From: Henricia sp. BOLD:AAB3569
Lineage: Eukaryota > Echinodermata > Asteroidea > Spinulosida > Echinasteridae
DNA: 64,000 bases
Assembly: GCA_037783545.1 (NCBI GenBank)
Contig: JBBELK010000324.1
Location: forward strand, 62,001 to 126,000
Direction: 5' to 3'
The position numbers and the translations under genes are program-made. How positions within the stretch are numbered: the stretch's first letter is position 1; every line of letters starts with the position of its first letter. Under the pieces are notes generated by a model, which was given only the letters and a program-made list of their open reading frames with translations, was not told the DNA's origin and did not search any database. This document shows, in pieces, positions 7,483 through 20,120 of the stretch.

Positions 7483-10430
7483 GTGCGCAATATAGAGTGC
7501 TTGGAGCATGCAAAATTTGAAGTTCGTCGGAACATTTTTCGACCTCCAAATTTGCCGACTTTGGACCACACTTTGACCAAAATCCCGTCCCAAACTGGGC
7601 CGTGTCAACGACAGTCCGATGGACTGAGCATGCGCACGAGTCAGGAGTACCCCAAAGAGGTGTGTACAGACAGCCACAGGTTGCGGGAGCATCCAGGAAG
7701 CTCCAATCCCTTTTTTCCTAAACTCTGAAATTTCTCTGCCATTTCCCGGCGAAAGTCTGTCAATTTTTTAGGACAAGTGCGCAATATAGAGTGCTTGGAG
7801 CATGCAAAATTTGAAGTTCGTCGGAAAATTTTTCGACCTCTAAATTTGCCGACGTTTGGACCACACTTTGACCAAAATCCCGTCCCAAACTGGGCCGTGT
7901 CAACGACAGTCCGATGGACTGAGCATGCGCACGAGTCAGGAGTACACCAAAGAGGTGTGTACAGACAGCCACAGGTTGCGGGAGCATCCAGGAAGCTCCA
8001 ACCCCTTTTTTCCTAAACTCTGAAATTTATCTGCCATTTCCCGGCGAAAGTCTGTCAATTTTTTAGGACAAGTGCGCAATATAGAGTGCTTGGAGCATGC
8101 AAAATTTGAAGTTCGTCGGAACATTTTTCGACCTCCAAATTTGCCGACGTTTGGACCACACTTTGACCAAAATCCCGTCCCAAACTGGGCCGTGTCAACG
8201 ACAGTCCGATGGACTGAGCATGCGCACGAGTCAGGAGTACACCAAAGAGGTGTGTACAGACAGCCACAGGTTGCGGGAGCATCCAGGAAGCTCCAACCCC
8301 TTTTTTCCTAAACTCTGAAATTTCTCTGCCATTTCCCGGCGAAAGTCTGTCAATTTTTTAGGACAAGTGCGCAATATAGAGTGTTTGGAGCATGCAAAAT
8401 TTGAAGTTCGTCGGAACATTTTTCGACCTCCAAATCTGCCGACGTTTGGACCACACTTTGACCAAAATCCCGTCCCAAACTGGGCCGTGTCAACGACAGT
8501 CCGATGGACTGAGCATGCGCACGAGTCAGGAGTACACCAAAGAGGTGTGAACATACAGCCACAGGTTGCGGGAGCATCCAGGAAGCTCCAACCCCTTTTT
8601 TCATAAACTCTGACATTTCTCTGCCATTTCCCGGCGAAAGTCTGTCAATTTTTTAGGACAAGTACGCAATATAGAGTGCTTGGAGAATGCAAAATTTGAA
8701 GTTCGTCGGAACATTTTTCGACCTCCAAATCTGCCGACGTTTGGACCACACTTTGACCAAAATCCCGTCCCAAACTGGGCCGTGTCAACGACAGTCCGAT
8801 GGACAGAGCATGCGCACGAGTCAGGAGTACACCAAAGAGGTGTGTACAGACAGCCACAGGTTGCGGGAGCATCCAGGAAGCTCCAACCCCTTTTTTCCTC
8901 AACTCTGAAATTTCTCTGCCATTTCCCGGCGAAAGTCTGTCAATTTTTTAGGACAAGTGCGCAATATAGAGTGCTTGGAGCATGCAAAATTTGAAGTTCG
9001 TCGGAACATTTTTCGACCTCCAAATTTGCCGACGTTTGGACCACACTTTGACCAAAATCCCGTCCCAAACTGGGCCGTGTCAACGACAGTCCGATGGACT
9101 GAGCATGCGCACGAGTCAGGAGTACACCAAAGAGGTGTGTACAGACAGCCACAGGTTGCGGGAGCATCCAGGAAGCTCCAACCCCTTTTTTCCTAAACTC
9201 TGAAATTTCTCTGCCATTTCCCGGCGAAAGTCTGTCAATTTTTTAGGACAAGTGCGCAATATAGAGTGCTTGGAGCATGCAAAATTTGAAGTTCGTCGGA
9301 ACATTTTTCGACCTCCAAATTTGCCGACGTTTGGACCACACTTTGACCAAAATCCCGTCCCAAACTGGGCCGTGTCAACGACAGTCCGATGGACTGAGCA
9401 TGCGCACGAGTCAGGAGTACACCAAAGAGGTGTGTACAGACAGCCACAGGTTGCGGGAGCATCCAGGAAGCTCCAACCCCTTTTTTCCTAAACTCTGACA
9501 TTTCTCTGCCATTTCCCGGCGAAAGTCTGTCAATTTTTTAGGACAAGTGCGCAATATAGAGTGCTTGGAGCATGCAAAATTTGAAGTTCGTCGGAACATT
9601 TTTCGACCTCCAAATTTGCCGACTTTGGACCACACTTTGACCAAAATCCCGTCCCAAACTGGGCCGTGTCAACGACAGTCCGATGGACTGAGCATGCGCA
9701 CGAGTCAGGAGTACACCAAAGAGGTGTGTACAGACAGCCACAGGTTGCGGGAGCATCCAGGAAGCTCCAACCCCTTTTTTCCTCAACTCTGAAATTTCTC
9801 TGCCATTTCCCGGCGAAAGTCTGTCAATTTTTTAGGACAAGTGCGCAATATAGAGTGCTTGGAGCATGCAAAATTTGAAGTTCGTCGGAACATTTTTCGA
9901 CCTCCAAATTTGCCGACGTTTGGACCACACTTTGACCAAAATCCCGTCCCAAACTGGGCCGTGTCAACGACAGTCCGATGGACTGAGCATGCGCACGAGT
10001 CAGGAGTACACCAAAGAGGTGTGTACAGACAGCCACAGGTTGCGGGAGCATCCAGGAAACTCCAACCCCTTTTTTCCTAAACTCTGAAATTTCTCTGCCA
10101 TTTCCCGGCGAAAGTCTGTCAATTTTTTAGGACAAGTGCGCAATATAGAGTGCTTGGAGCATGCAAAATTTGAAGTTCGTCGGAACATTTTTCGACCTCC
10201 AAATTTGCCGACGTTTGGACCACACTTTGTCCAAAATCCCGTCCCAAACTGGGCCGTGTCAACGACAGTCCGATGGACTGAGCATGCGCACGAGTCAGGA
10301 GTACACCAAAGAGGTGTGTACAGACAGCCACAGGTTGCGGGAGCATCCAGGAAGCTCCAACCCCTTTTTTCCTAAACTCTGAAATTTCTCTGCCATTTCC
10401 CAGCGAAAGTCTGTCAATTTTTTAGGACAA
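7483..10430 (+). repeat. A-B-C-D series and chimeric A monomer
   Basis: Starts 7483 (A; the base before the motif gives ACACGTG), 7777 (B), 8072 (C position, consensus), 8367 (D with GTGTGAACATACAG and CATAAACT), 8662 (GTACGCAAT, GGAGAATG, AATCTG, GGACAGAG, CCTCAACT), 8957, 9252 (CTGACATT), 9547 (A-left/CCTCAACT-right chimera), 9841 (GGAAACTCC), 10136 (T). The run 9252-10430 recurs at 50969-52147. Confidence 0.85.
9547..9840 (+). repeat. Chimeric A-type monomer
   Basis: Carries the class A deletion (GACTTTGG) in its left half but ACACC, CAACCCC and CCTCAACT in its right half. A crossover or conversion between r78 and about r168 explains it. The same chimera is at 46547 and 51264. Confidence 0.8.
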
Positions 10431-10903
10431 GTGCGCAATATAGAGTGCTTGGAGCATGCAAAATTTGAAGTTCGTCGGAACATTTTTCGACCTCCAAATT
10501 TGCCGACGTTTGGACCACACTTTGACCAAAATCCCGTCCCAAACTGGGCCGTGTCAACGACAGTCCGATGGACTGAGCATGCGCACGAGTCAGGAGTACA
10601 CCAAAGAGGTGTGTACAGACAGCCACAGGTTGCGGGAGCATCCAGGAAGCTCCAACCCCTTTTTTCCTAAACTCTGAAATTTCTCTGCCATTTCCCGGCG
10701 AAAGTCTGTAAATTTTTTAGGACAAGTGCGCAATATAGAGTGCTTGGAGCATGCAAAATTTGAAGTTCGTCGGAACATTTTTCGACCTCCAAATTTGCCG
10801 ACGTTTGGACCACACTTTGACCAAAATCCCGTCCCAAACTGGGCCGTGTCAACGACAGTCCGATGGACTGAGCATGCGCACGAGTCAGGAGTACACCAAA
10901 GAG

Positions 10904-10907
10904 CTAG
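10904..10907. other. CTAG insertion, K monomer 1
   Basis: Four bases inserted in AAAGAG|GTGTG, in the spacer of the GTACAC/GTGTAC dyad. Other copies lie at 12357-12360 and 15580-15583. Confidence 0.95.
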
Positions 10908-11614
10908 GTGTGTACAGACAGCCACAGGTTGCGGGAGCATCCAGGAAGCTCCAACCCCTTTTTTCCTAAACTCTGAAATTTCTCTGCCATTTCCCGGCGA
11001 AAGTCTGTCAATTTTTTAGGACAAGTGCGCAATATAGAGTGCTTGGAGCATGCAAAATTTGAAGTTCGTCGGAACATTTTTAGACCTCCAAATTTGCCGA
11101 CGTTTGGACCACACTTTGACCAAAATCCCGTCCCAAACTGGGCCGTGTCAACGACAGTCCGATGGACTGAGCATGCGCACGAGTCAGGAGTACACCAAAG
11201 AGGTGTGTACAGACAGCCACAGGTTGCGGGAGCATCCAGGAAGCTCTAACCCCTTTTTTCCTAAACTCTGAAATGTCTCTGCCATTTCCCGGCGAAAGTC
11301 TGTCAATTTTTTAGGACAAGTGCGCAATATAGAGTGCTTGGAGCATGCACAATTTGAAGTTCGTCGGAACATTTTTCGACCTCCAAATTTGCCGACGTTT
11401 GGACCACACTTTGACCAAAATCCCGTCCCAAACTGGGCCGTGTCAACGACAGTCCGATGGACTGAGCATGCGCACGAGTCAGGAGTACACCAAAGAGGTG
11501 TGTACAGACAGCCACAGGTTGCGGGAGCATCCAGGAAGCTCCAACCCCTTTTTTCCTAAACTCTGAAATTTCTCTGCCATTTCCCGGCGAAAGTCTGTCA
11601 ATTTTTTAGGACAA

Positions 11615-11883
11615 GTGCGCAATATAGAGTGCTTGGAACATTTTTCGACCTCCAAATTTGCCGACGTTTGGACCACACTTTGACCAAAATCCCGTCCCAA
11701 ACTGGGCCGTGTCAACGACAGTCCGATGGACTGAGCATGCGCACGAGTCAGGAGTACACCAAAGAGGTGTGTACAGACAGCCACAGGTTGCGGGAGCATC
11801 CAGGAAGCTCCAACCCCTTTTTTCCTAAACTCTGAAATTTCTCTGCCATTTCCCGGCGAAAGTCTGTCAATTTTTTAGGACAA
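11615..11883 (+). repeat. Monomer with 26-bp deletion (269 bp)
   Basis: r24-r49 are missing: TTGGA joins directly to ACATTTTT. GGA lies at r21-r23 and again at r47-r49, so the deletion has three-base microhomology at its ends. It removes one GCATGC and the left arm of the CGTCGG dyad. Confidence 0.93.
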
Positions 11884-12356
11884 GTGCGCAATATAGAGTG
11901 CTTGGAGCATGCAAAATTTGAAGTTCGTCGGAACATTTTTCGACCTCCAAATTTGCCGACGTTTGGACCACACTTTGACCAAAATCCCGTCCCAAACTGG
12001 GCCGTGTCAACGACAGTCCGATGGACTGAGCATGCGCACGAGTCAGGAGTACACCAAAGAGGTGTGTACAGACAGCCACAGGTTGCGGGAGCATCCAGGA
12101 AGCTCCAACCCCTTTTTTCCTAAACTCTGAAATTTCTCTGCCATTTCCCGGCGAAAGTCTGTAAATTTTTTAGGACAAGTGCGCAATATAGAGTGCTTGG
12201 AGCATGCAAAATTTGAAGTTCGTCGGAACATTTTTCGACCTCCAAATTTGCCGACGTTTGGACCACACTTTGACCAAAATCCCGTCCCAAACTGGGCCGT
12301 GTCAACGACAGTCCGATGGACTGAGCATGCGCACGAGTCAGGAGTACACCAAAGAG

Positions 12357-12360
12357 CTAG
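12357..12360. other. CTAG insertion, K monomer 2
   Basis: Same insertion, 1,453 bp after the first, in the second K-type HOR copy. Confidence 0.95.
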
Positions 12361-13067
12361 GTGTGTACAGACAGCCACAGGTTGCGGGAGCATCCAGGAA
12401 GCTCCAACCCCTTTTTTCCTAAACTCTGAAATTTCTCTGCCATTTCCCGGCGAAAGTCTGTCAATTTTTTAGGACAAGTGCGCAATATAGAGTGCTTGGA
12501 GCATGCAAAATTTGAAGTTCGTCGGAACATTTTTCGACCTCCAAATTTGCCGACGTTTGGACCACACTTTGACCAAAATCCCGTCCCAAACTGGGCCGTG
12601 TCAACGACAGTCCGATGGACTGAGCATGCGCACGAGTCAGGAGTACACCAAAGAGGTGTGTACAGACAGCCACAGGTTGCGGGAGCATCCAGGAAGCTCT
12701 AACCCCTTTTTTCCTAAACTCTGAAATGTCTCTGCCATTTCCCGGCGAAAGTCTGTCAATTTTTTAGGACAAGTGCGCAATATAGAGTGCTTGGAGCATG
12801 CACAATTTGAAGTTCGTCGGAACATTTTTCGACCTCCAAATTTGCCGACGTTTGGACCACACTTTGACCAAAATCCCGTCCCAAACTGGGCCGTGTCAAC
12901 GACAGTCCGATGGACTGAGCATGCGCACGAGTCAGGAGTACACCAAAGAGGTGTGTACAGACAGCCACAGGTTGCGGGAGCATCCAGGAAGCTCCAACCC
13001 CTTTTTTCCTAAACTCTGAAATTTCTCTGCCATTTCCCGGCGAAAGTCTGTCAATTTTTTAGGACAA

Positions 13068-13336
13068 GTGCGCAATATAGAGTGCTTGGAACATTTTTCG
13101 ACCTCCAAATTTGCCGACGTTTGGACCACACTTTGACCAAAATCCCGTCCCAAACTGGGCCGTGTCAACGACAGTCCGATGGACTGAGCATGCGCACGAG
13201 TCAGGAGTACACCAAAGAGGTGTGTACAGACAGCCACAGGTTGCGGGAGCATCCAGGAAGCTCCAACCCCTTTTTTCCTAAACTCTGAAATTTCTCTGCC
13301 ATTTCCCGGCGAAAGTCTGTCAATTTTTTAGGACAA
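13068..13336 (+). repeat. Monomer with 26-bp deletion, second copy
   Basis: Identical junction to 11615-11883, 1,453 bp further on; inherited by duplication of the 5-mer, not by a second deletion. Confidence 0.93.
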
Positions 13337-15106
13337 GTGCGCAATATAGAGTGCTTGGAGCATGCAAAATTTGAAGTTCGTCGGAACATTTTTCGACCTC
13401 CAAATTTGTCGACGTTTGGACCACACTTTGACCAAAATCCCGTCCCAAACTGGGCCGTGTCAACGACAGTCCGATGGACTGAGCATGCGCACGAGTCAGG
13501 AGTACACCAAAGAGGTGTGTACAGACAGCCACAGGTTGCGGGAGCATCCAGGAAGCTCCAACCCCTTTTTTCCTAAACTCTGAAATTTCTCTGCCATTTC
13601 CCGGCGAAAGTCTGTCAATTTTTTAGGACAAGTGCGTAATATAGAGTGCTTGGAGCATGCAAAATTTGAAATTCGTCGGAACATTTTTCGACCTCCAAAT
13701 TTGCCGACGTTTGGACCACACTTTGACCAAAATCCCGTCCCAAACTGGGCCGTGTCAACGACAGTCCGATGGACTGAGCATGCGCACGAGTCAGGAGTAC
13801 ACCAAAGAGGTGTGTACAGACAGCCACAGGTTGCGGGAGCATCCAGGAAGCTCCAACCCCTTTTTTCCTAAACTCTGAAATTTCTCTGCCATTTCCGGGC
13901 GAAAGTCTGTCAATTTTTTAGGACAAGTGCGCAATATAGAGTGCTTGGAGCATGCAAAATTTGAAGTTCGTCGGAACATTTTTCGACCTCCAAATTTGCC
14001 GACGTTTGGACCACACTTTGACCAAAATCCCGTCCCAAACTGGGCCGTGTCAACGACAGTCCGATGGACTGAGCATGCGCACGAGTCAGGAGTACACCAA
14101 AGAGGTGTGTACAGACAGCCACAGGTTGCGGGAGCATCCAGGAAGCTCCAACCCCTTTTTTCCTAAACTCTGAAATTTCTCTGCCATTTCCCGGCGAAAG
14201 TCTGTCAATTTTGTAGGACAAGTGCGCAATATAGAGTGCTTGGAGCATGCAAAATTTGAAGTTCGTCGGAACATTTTTCGACCTCCAAATTTGCCGACGT
14301 TTGGACCACACTTTGACCAAAATCCCGTCCCAAACTGGGCCGTGTCAACGACAGTCCGATGGACTGAGCATGCGCACGAGTCAGGAGTACACCAAAGAGG
14401 TGTGTACAGACAGCCACAGGTTGCGGGAGCATCCAGGAAGCTCCAACCCCTTTTTTCCTAAACTCTGAAATTTCTCTGCCATTTCCCGGCGAAAGTCTGT
14501 CAATTTTTTAGGACAAGTGCGCAATATAGAGTGCTTGGAGCATGCAAAATTTGAAGTTCGTCGGAACATTTTTCGACCTCCAAATTTGCCGACGTTTGGA
14601 CCACACTTTGACCAAAATCCTGTCCCAAACTGGGCCGTGTCAACGACAGTCCGATGGACTGAGCATGCGCACGAGTCAGGAGTACACCAAAGAGGTGTGT
14701 ACAGACAGCCACAGGTTGCGGGAGCATCCAGGAAGCTCCAACCCCTTTTTTCATAAACTCTGAAATTTCTCTGCCATTTCCCGGCGAAAGTCTGTAAATT
14801 TTTTAGGACAAGTGCGCAATATAGAGTGCTTGGAGCATGCAAAATTTGAAGTTCGTCGGAACATTTTTCGACCTCCAAATTTGCCGACGTTTGGACCACA
14901 CTTTGACCAAAATCCCGTCAGAAACTGGGCCGTGTCAACGACAGTCCGATGGACTGAGCATGCGCACGAGTCAGGAGTACACCAAAGAGGTGTGAACAGA
15001 CAGCCACAGGTTGCGGGAGCATCCAGGAAGCTCCAACCCCTTTTTTCCTAAACTCTGAAATTTCTCTGCCATTTCCCGGCGAAAGTCTGTCAATTTTTTA
15101 GGACAA
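13337..15106 (+). repeat. Irregular monomer run
   Basis: Starts 13337 (TTTGTCGAC), 13632 (GCGTAAT, GAAATTCG, CCGGGCG), 13927 (TTTTGTAGG), 14222, 14517 (AATCCTGTC, CATAAACT, CTGTAAAT), 14812 (CGTCAGAAAC, GTGTGAACAG). The GCGTAAT/GAAATTCG pair marks a subclass also found at 16881, 18946, 21301, 33112 and 37406. Confidence 0.8.
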
Positions 15107-15995
15107 GTGCGCAATATAGAGTGCTTGGAGCATGCAAAATTTGAAGTTCGTCGGAACATTTTTCGACCTCCAAATTTGCCGACGTTTGGACCACACTTTG
15201 ACCAAAATCCTGTCCCAAACTGGGCCGTGTCAACGACAGTCCGATGGACTGAGCATGCGCACGAGTCAGGAGTACACCAAAGAGGTGTGTACAGACAGCC
15301 ACAGGTTGCGGGAGCATCCAGGAAGCTCCAACCCCTTTTTTCCTAAACTCTGAAATTTCTCTGCCATTTCCCGGCGAAAGTCTGTAAATTTTTTAGGACA
15401 AGTGCGCAATATAGAGTGCTTGGAGCATGCAAAATTTGAAGTTCGTCGGAACATTTTTCGACCTCCAAATTTGCCGACGTTTGGACCACACTTTGACCAA
15501 ACTCCCGTCCCAAACTGGGCCGTGTCAACGACAGTCCGATGGACTGAGCATGCGCACGAGTCAGGAGTACACCAAAGAGCTAGGTGTGTACAGACAGCCA
15601 CAGGTTGCGGGAGCATCCAGGAAGCTCCAACCCCTTTTTTCCTAAACTCTGAAATTTCTCTGCCATTTCCCGGCGAAAGTCTGTCAATTTTTTAGGACAA
15701 GTGCGCAATATAGAGTGCTTGGAGCATGCAAAATTTGAAGTTCGTCGGAACATTTTTCGACCTCCAAATTTGCCGACGTTTGGACCACACTTTGACCAAA
15801 ATCCCGTCCCAAACTGGGCCGTGTCAACGACAGTCCGATGGACTGAGCATGCGCACGAGTCAGGAGTACACCAAAGAGGTGTGTACAGACAGCCACAGGT
15901 TGCGGGAGCATCCAGGAAGCTCTAACCCCTTTTTTCCTAAACTCTGAAATGTCTCTGCCATTTCCCGGCGAAAGTCTGTCAATTTTTTAGGACAA
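15107..15995 (+). repeat. Partial third K-type HOR copy
   Basis: Starts 15107 (AATCCTGTC, CTGTAAAT), 15402 (CTAG, private AAACTCCCG), 15701 (CTCTAACC, GAAATGTC). It holds the first three units of the 1,453-bp HOR; the GCACAATT and 269-bp units are missing. Confidence 0.85.
15580..15583. other. CTAG insertion, K monomer 3
   Basis: Same insertion, in a third, partial K-type series. Confidence 0.95.
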
Positions 15996-17765
15996 GTGCG
16001 CAATATAGAGTGCTTGGAGCATGCAAAATTTGAAGTTCGTCGGAACATTTTTCGACCTCCAAATTTGCCGACGTTTGGACCACACTTTGACCAAAATCCC
16101 GTCCCAAACTGGGCCGTGTCAACGACAGTCCGATGGACTGAGCATGCGCACGAGTCAGGAGTACACCAAAGAGGTGTGTACAGACAGCCACAGGTTGCGG
16201 GAGCATCCAGGAAGCTCCAACCCATTTTTTCCTAAACTCTGAAATTTCTCTGCCATTTCCCGGCGAAATTCTGTCAATTTTTTAGGACAAGTGCGCAATA
16301 TAGAGTGCTTGGAGCATGCAAAATTTGAAGTTCGTCGGAACATTTTTCGACCTCCAAATTTGCCGACGTTTGGACCACACTTTGACCAAAATCCCGTCCC
16401 AAACTGGGCCGTGTCAACGACAGTCCGATGGACTGAGCATGCGCACGAGTCAGGAGTACACCAAAGAGGTGTGTACAGACAGCCACAGGTTGCGGGAGCA
16501 TCCAGGAAGCTCCAACCCCTTTTTTCCTAAACTCTGAAATTTCTCTGCCATTTCCCGGCGAAAGTCTGTCAATTTTTTAGGACAAGTGCGCAATATAGAG
16601 TGCTTGGAGCATGCAAAATTTGAAGTTCGTCGGAACATTGTTCGACCTCCAAATTTGCCGACGTTTGGACCACACTTTGACCAAAATCCCGTCCCAAACT
16701 GGGCCGTGTCAACGACAGTCCAATGGACTGAGCATGCGCACGAGTCAGGAGTACACCAAAGAGGTGTGTACAGACAGCCACAGGTTGCGGGAGCATCCAG
16801 GAAGCTCCAACCCCTTTTTTCCTAAACTCTGAAATTTCTCTGCCATTTCCCGGCGAAAGTCTGTCAATTTTTTAGGACAAGTGCGTAATATAGAGTGCTT
16901 GGAGCATGCAAAATTTGAAATTCGTCGGAACATTTTTCGACCTCCAAATTTGCCGACGTTTGGACCACACTTTGACCAAAATCCCGTCCCAAACTGGGCC
17001 GTGTCAACGACAGTCCGATGGACTGAGCATGCGCACGAGTCAGGAGTACACCAAAGAGGTGTGTGCAGACAGCCACAGGTTGCGGGAGCATCCAGGAAGC
17101 TCCAACCCCTTTTTTCCTAAACTCTGAAATTTCTCTGCCATTTCCGGGCGAAAGTCTGTCAATTTTTTAGGACAAGTGCGCAATATAGAGTGCTTGGAGC
17201 ATGCAAAATTTGAAGTTCGTCGGAACATTTTTCGACCTCCAAATTTGCCGACGTTTCGACCACACTTTGACCAAAATCCCGTCCCAAACTGGGCCGTGTC
17301 AACGACAGTCCGATGGACTGAGCATGCGCACGAGTCAGGAGTACACCAAAGAGGTGTGTACAGACAGCCACAGGTTGCGGGAGCATCCAGGAAGCTCCAA
17401 CCCCTTTTTTCCTAAACTCTGACATTTCTCTGCCATTTCCAGGCGAAAGTCTGTCAATTTTTTAGGACAAGTGCGCAATATAGAGTGCTTGGAGCATGCA
17501 AAATTTGAAGTTCGTCGGAACATTTTTCGACCTCCAAATTTGCCGACGTTTGGACCACACTTTGACCAAAATCCCGTCCCAAACTGGGCCGTGTCAACGA
17601 CAGTCCGATGGACTGAGCATGCGCACGAGTCAGGAGTACACCAAAGAGGTGTGTACAGACAGCCACAGGTTGCGGGAGCATCCAGGAAGCTCCAACCCCT
17701 TTTTTCCTAAACTCTGAAATTTCTCTGCCATTTCCCGGCGAAAGTCTGTCAATTTTTTAGGACAA
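15996..17765 (+). repeat. Irregular monomer run before the 8-mer HOR
   Basis: Starts 15996 (CCCATTTTTT, GAAATTCTG), 16291, 16586 (ATTGTTCG, TCCAATGG), 16881 (GCGTAAT, GAAATTCG, GTGTGCAGAC, CCGGGCG), 17176 (GTTTCGACC, CTGACATT, CCAGGCG), 17471. Confidence 0.8.
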
Positions 17766-20120
17766 GTGCGCAATATAGAGTGCTTGGAGCATGCAAAATT
17801 TGAAGTTCGTCGGAACATTTTTCGACCTCCAAATTTGCCGACGTTTGGACCACACTTTGACCAAAATCCCGTCCCAAACTGGGCCGTGTCAACGACAGTC
17901 CGATGGACTGAGCATGCGCACGAGTCAGGAGTACACCAAAGAGGTGTGTACAGACAGCCACAGGTTGCGGGAGCATCCAGGAAGCTCCAACCCCTTTTTT
18001 CCTAAACTCTGAAATTTCTCTGCCATTTCCAGGCGAAAGTCTGTCAATTTTTTTGGACAAGTGCGCAATATAGAGTGCTTGGAGCATGCAAAATTTGAAG
18101 TTCGTCGGAACATTTTTCGACCGCCAAATTTGCCGACGTTTGGACCACACTTTGACCAAAATCCCGTCCCAAACTGGGCCGTGTCAACGACAGTCCGATG
18201 GACTGAGCATGCGCACGAGTCAGGAGTACACCAAAGAGGTGTGTACAGACAGCCACAGGTTGCGGGAGCATCCAGGAAGCTCCAACCCCTTTTTTCCTAA
18301 ACTCTGAAATTTCTCTGCCATTTCCCGGCGAAAGTCTGTCAATTTTTTAGGACAAGTGCGCAATATAGAGTGCTTGGAGCATGCAAAATTTGAAGTTCGT
18401 CGGAACATTTTTCGACCTCCAAATTTGCCGACGTTTGGACCACACTTTGACCAAAATCCCGTCCCAAACTGGGCCGTGTCAACGACAGTCCGATGGACTG
18501 AGCATGCGCACGAGTCAGGAGTACACCAAAGAGGTGTGTACAGACAGCCACAGGTTGCGGGAGCATCCAGGAAGCTCCAACCCCTTTTTTCCTAAACTCT
18601 GAAATTTCTCTGCCATTTCCAGGCGAAAGTCTGTCAATTTTTTTGGACAAGTGCGCAATATAGAGTGCTTGGAGCATGCAAAATTTGAAGTTCGTCGGAA
18701 CATTTTTCGACCTCCAAATTTGCCGACGTTTGGACCACACTTTGACCAAAATCCCGTCCCAAACTGGGCCGTGTCAACGACAGTCCGATGGACTGAGCAT
18801 GCGCACGAGTCAGGAGTACACCAAAGAGGTGTGTACAGACAGCCACAGGTTGCGGGAGCATCCAGGAAGCTCCAACCCCTTTTTTCCTAAACTCTGAAAT
18901 TTCTCTGCCATTTCCCGGCGAAAGTCTGTCAATTTTTTAGGACAAGTGCGTAATATAGAGTGCTTGGAGCATGCAAAATTTGAAATTCGTCGGAACATTT
19001 TTCGACCTCCAAATTTGCCGACGTTTGGACCACACTTTGACCAAAATCCCGTCCCAAACTGGGCCGTGTCAACGACAGTCCGATGGACTGAGCATGCGCA
19101 CGAGTCAGGAGTACACCAAAGAGGTGTGTACAGACAGCCACAGGTTGCGGGAGCATCCAGGAAGCTCCAACCCCTTTTTTCCTAAACTCTGAAATTTCTC
19201 TGCCATTTCCGGGCGAAAGTCTGTCAATTTTTTAGGACAAGTGCGCAATATAGAGTGCTTGGAGCATGCAAAATTTGAAGTTCGTCGGAACATTTTTCGA
19301 CCTCCAAATTTGCCGACGTTTGGAGCACACTTTGACCAAAATCCCGTCCCAAACTGGGCCGTGTCAACGACAGTCCGATGGACTGAGCATGCGCACGAGT
19401 CAGGAGTACCCCAAAGAGGTGTGTACAGACAGCCACAGGTTGCGGGAGCATCCAGGAAGCTCCAACCCCTTTTTTCCTAAACTCTGAAATTTCTCTGCCA
19501 TTTCCCGGCGAAAGTCTGTCAATTTTTTAGGACAAGTGCGCAATATAGAGTGCTTGGAGCATGCAAAATTTGAAGTTCGTCGGAACATTTTTCGACCTCC
19601 AAATTTGCCGACGTTTGGACCACACTTTGTCCAAAATCCCGTCCCAAACTGGGCCGTGTCAACGACAGTCCGATGGACTGAGCATGCGCACGAGTCAGGA
19701 GTACACCAAAGAGGTGTGTACAGACAGCCACAGGTTGCGGGAGCATCCAGGAAGCTCCAACCCCTTTTTTCCTAAACTCTGAAATTTCTCTGCCATTTCC
19801 CAGCGAAAGTCTGTCAATTTTTTAGGACAAGTGCGCAATATAGAGTGCTTGGAGCATGCAAAATTTGAAGTTCGTCGGAACATTTTTCGACCTCCAAATT
19901 TGCCGACGTTTGGACCAAACTTTGACCAAAATCCCAAACTGGGCCGTGTCAACGACAGTCCGATGGACTGAGCATGCGCACGAGTCAGGAGTACACCAAA
20001 GAGGTGTGTACAGACAGCCACAGGTTGCGGGAGCATCCAGGAAGCTCCAACCCCTTTTTTCCTAAACTCTGAAATTTCTCTGCCATTTCCCGGCGAAAGT
20101 CTGTCAATTTTTTAGGACAA
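17766..20120 (+). repeat. 8-mer HOR, copy 1 (2,355 bp)
   Basis: Starts 17766 (CCAGGCG, TTTTTTTGG), 18061 (CGACCGCC), 18356 (CCAGGCG, TTTTTTTGG), 18651, 18946 (GCGTAAT, GAAATTCG, CCGGGCG), 19241 (GGAGCACAC, GTACCCC), 19536 (T), 19831 (ACCAAACT plus 5-bp deletion). Seven units of 295 and one of 290 give 2,355 bp. The first four units also pair up as 590-bp dimers differing only in CGACCGCC. Confidence 0.93.
19831..20120 (+). repeat. X monomer with 5-bp deletion (290 bp)
   Basis: AATCCCGTCCCAAAC is shortened to AATCCCAAAC, a deletion between two CCC triplets. It also has ACCAAACT. Among the X monomers this is the only one followed by a full-length unit instead of a truncated one. Confidence 0.93.

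Larger units (their letters stand above)
10431..11883 (+). repeat. K-type 5-mer HOR, copy 1 (1,453 bp)
   Basis: Starts 10431 (ends CTGTAAAT), 10726 (CTAG insertion, 299 bp), 11025 (CTCTAACC, GAAATGTC; private TTTTAGACC), 11320 (GCACAATT), 11615 (26-bp deletion, 269 bp). Lengths 295+299+295+295+269 sum to the 1,453-bp period. Confidence 0.92.
11884..13336 (+). repeat. K-type 5-mer HOR, copy 2 (1,453 bp)
   Basis: Starts 11884, 12179 (CTAG), 12478, 12773 (GCACAATT), 13068 (26-bp deletion). All diagnostic variants of copy 1 recur except TTTTAGACC, which copy 2 lacks. Confidence 0.92.
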
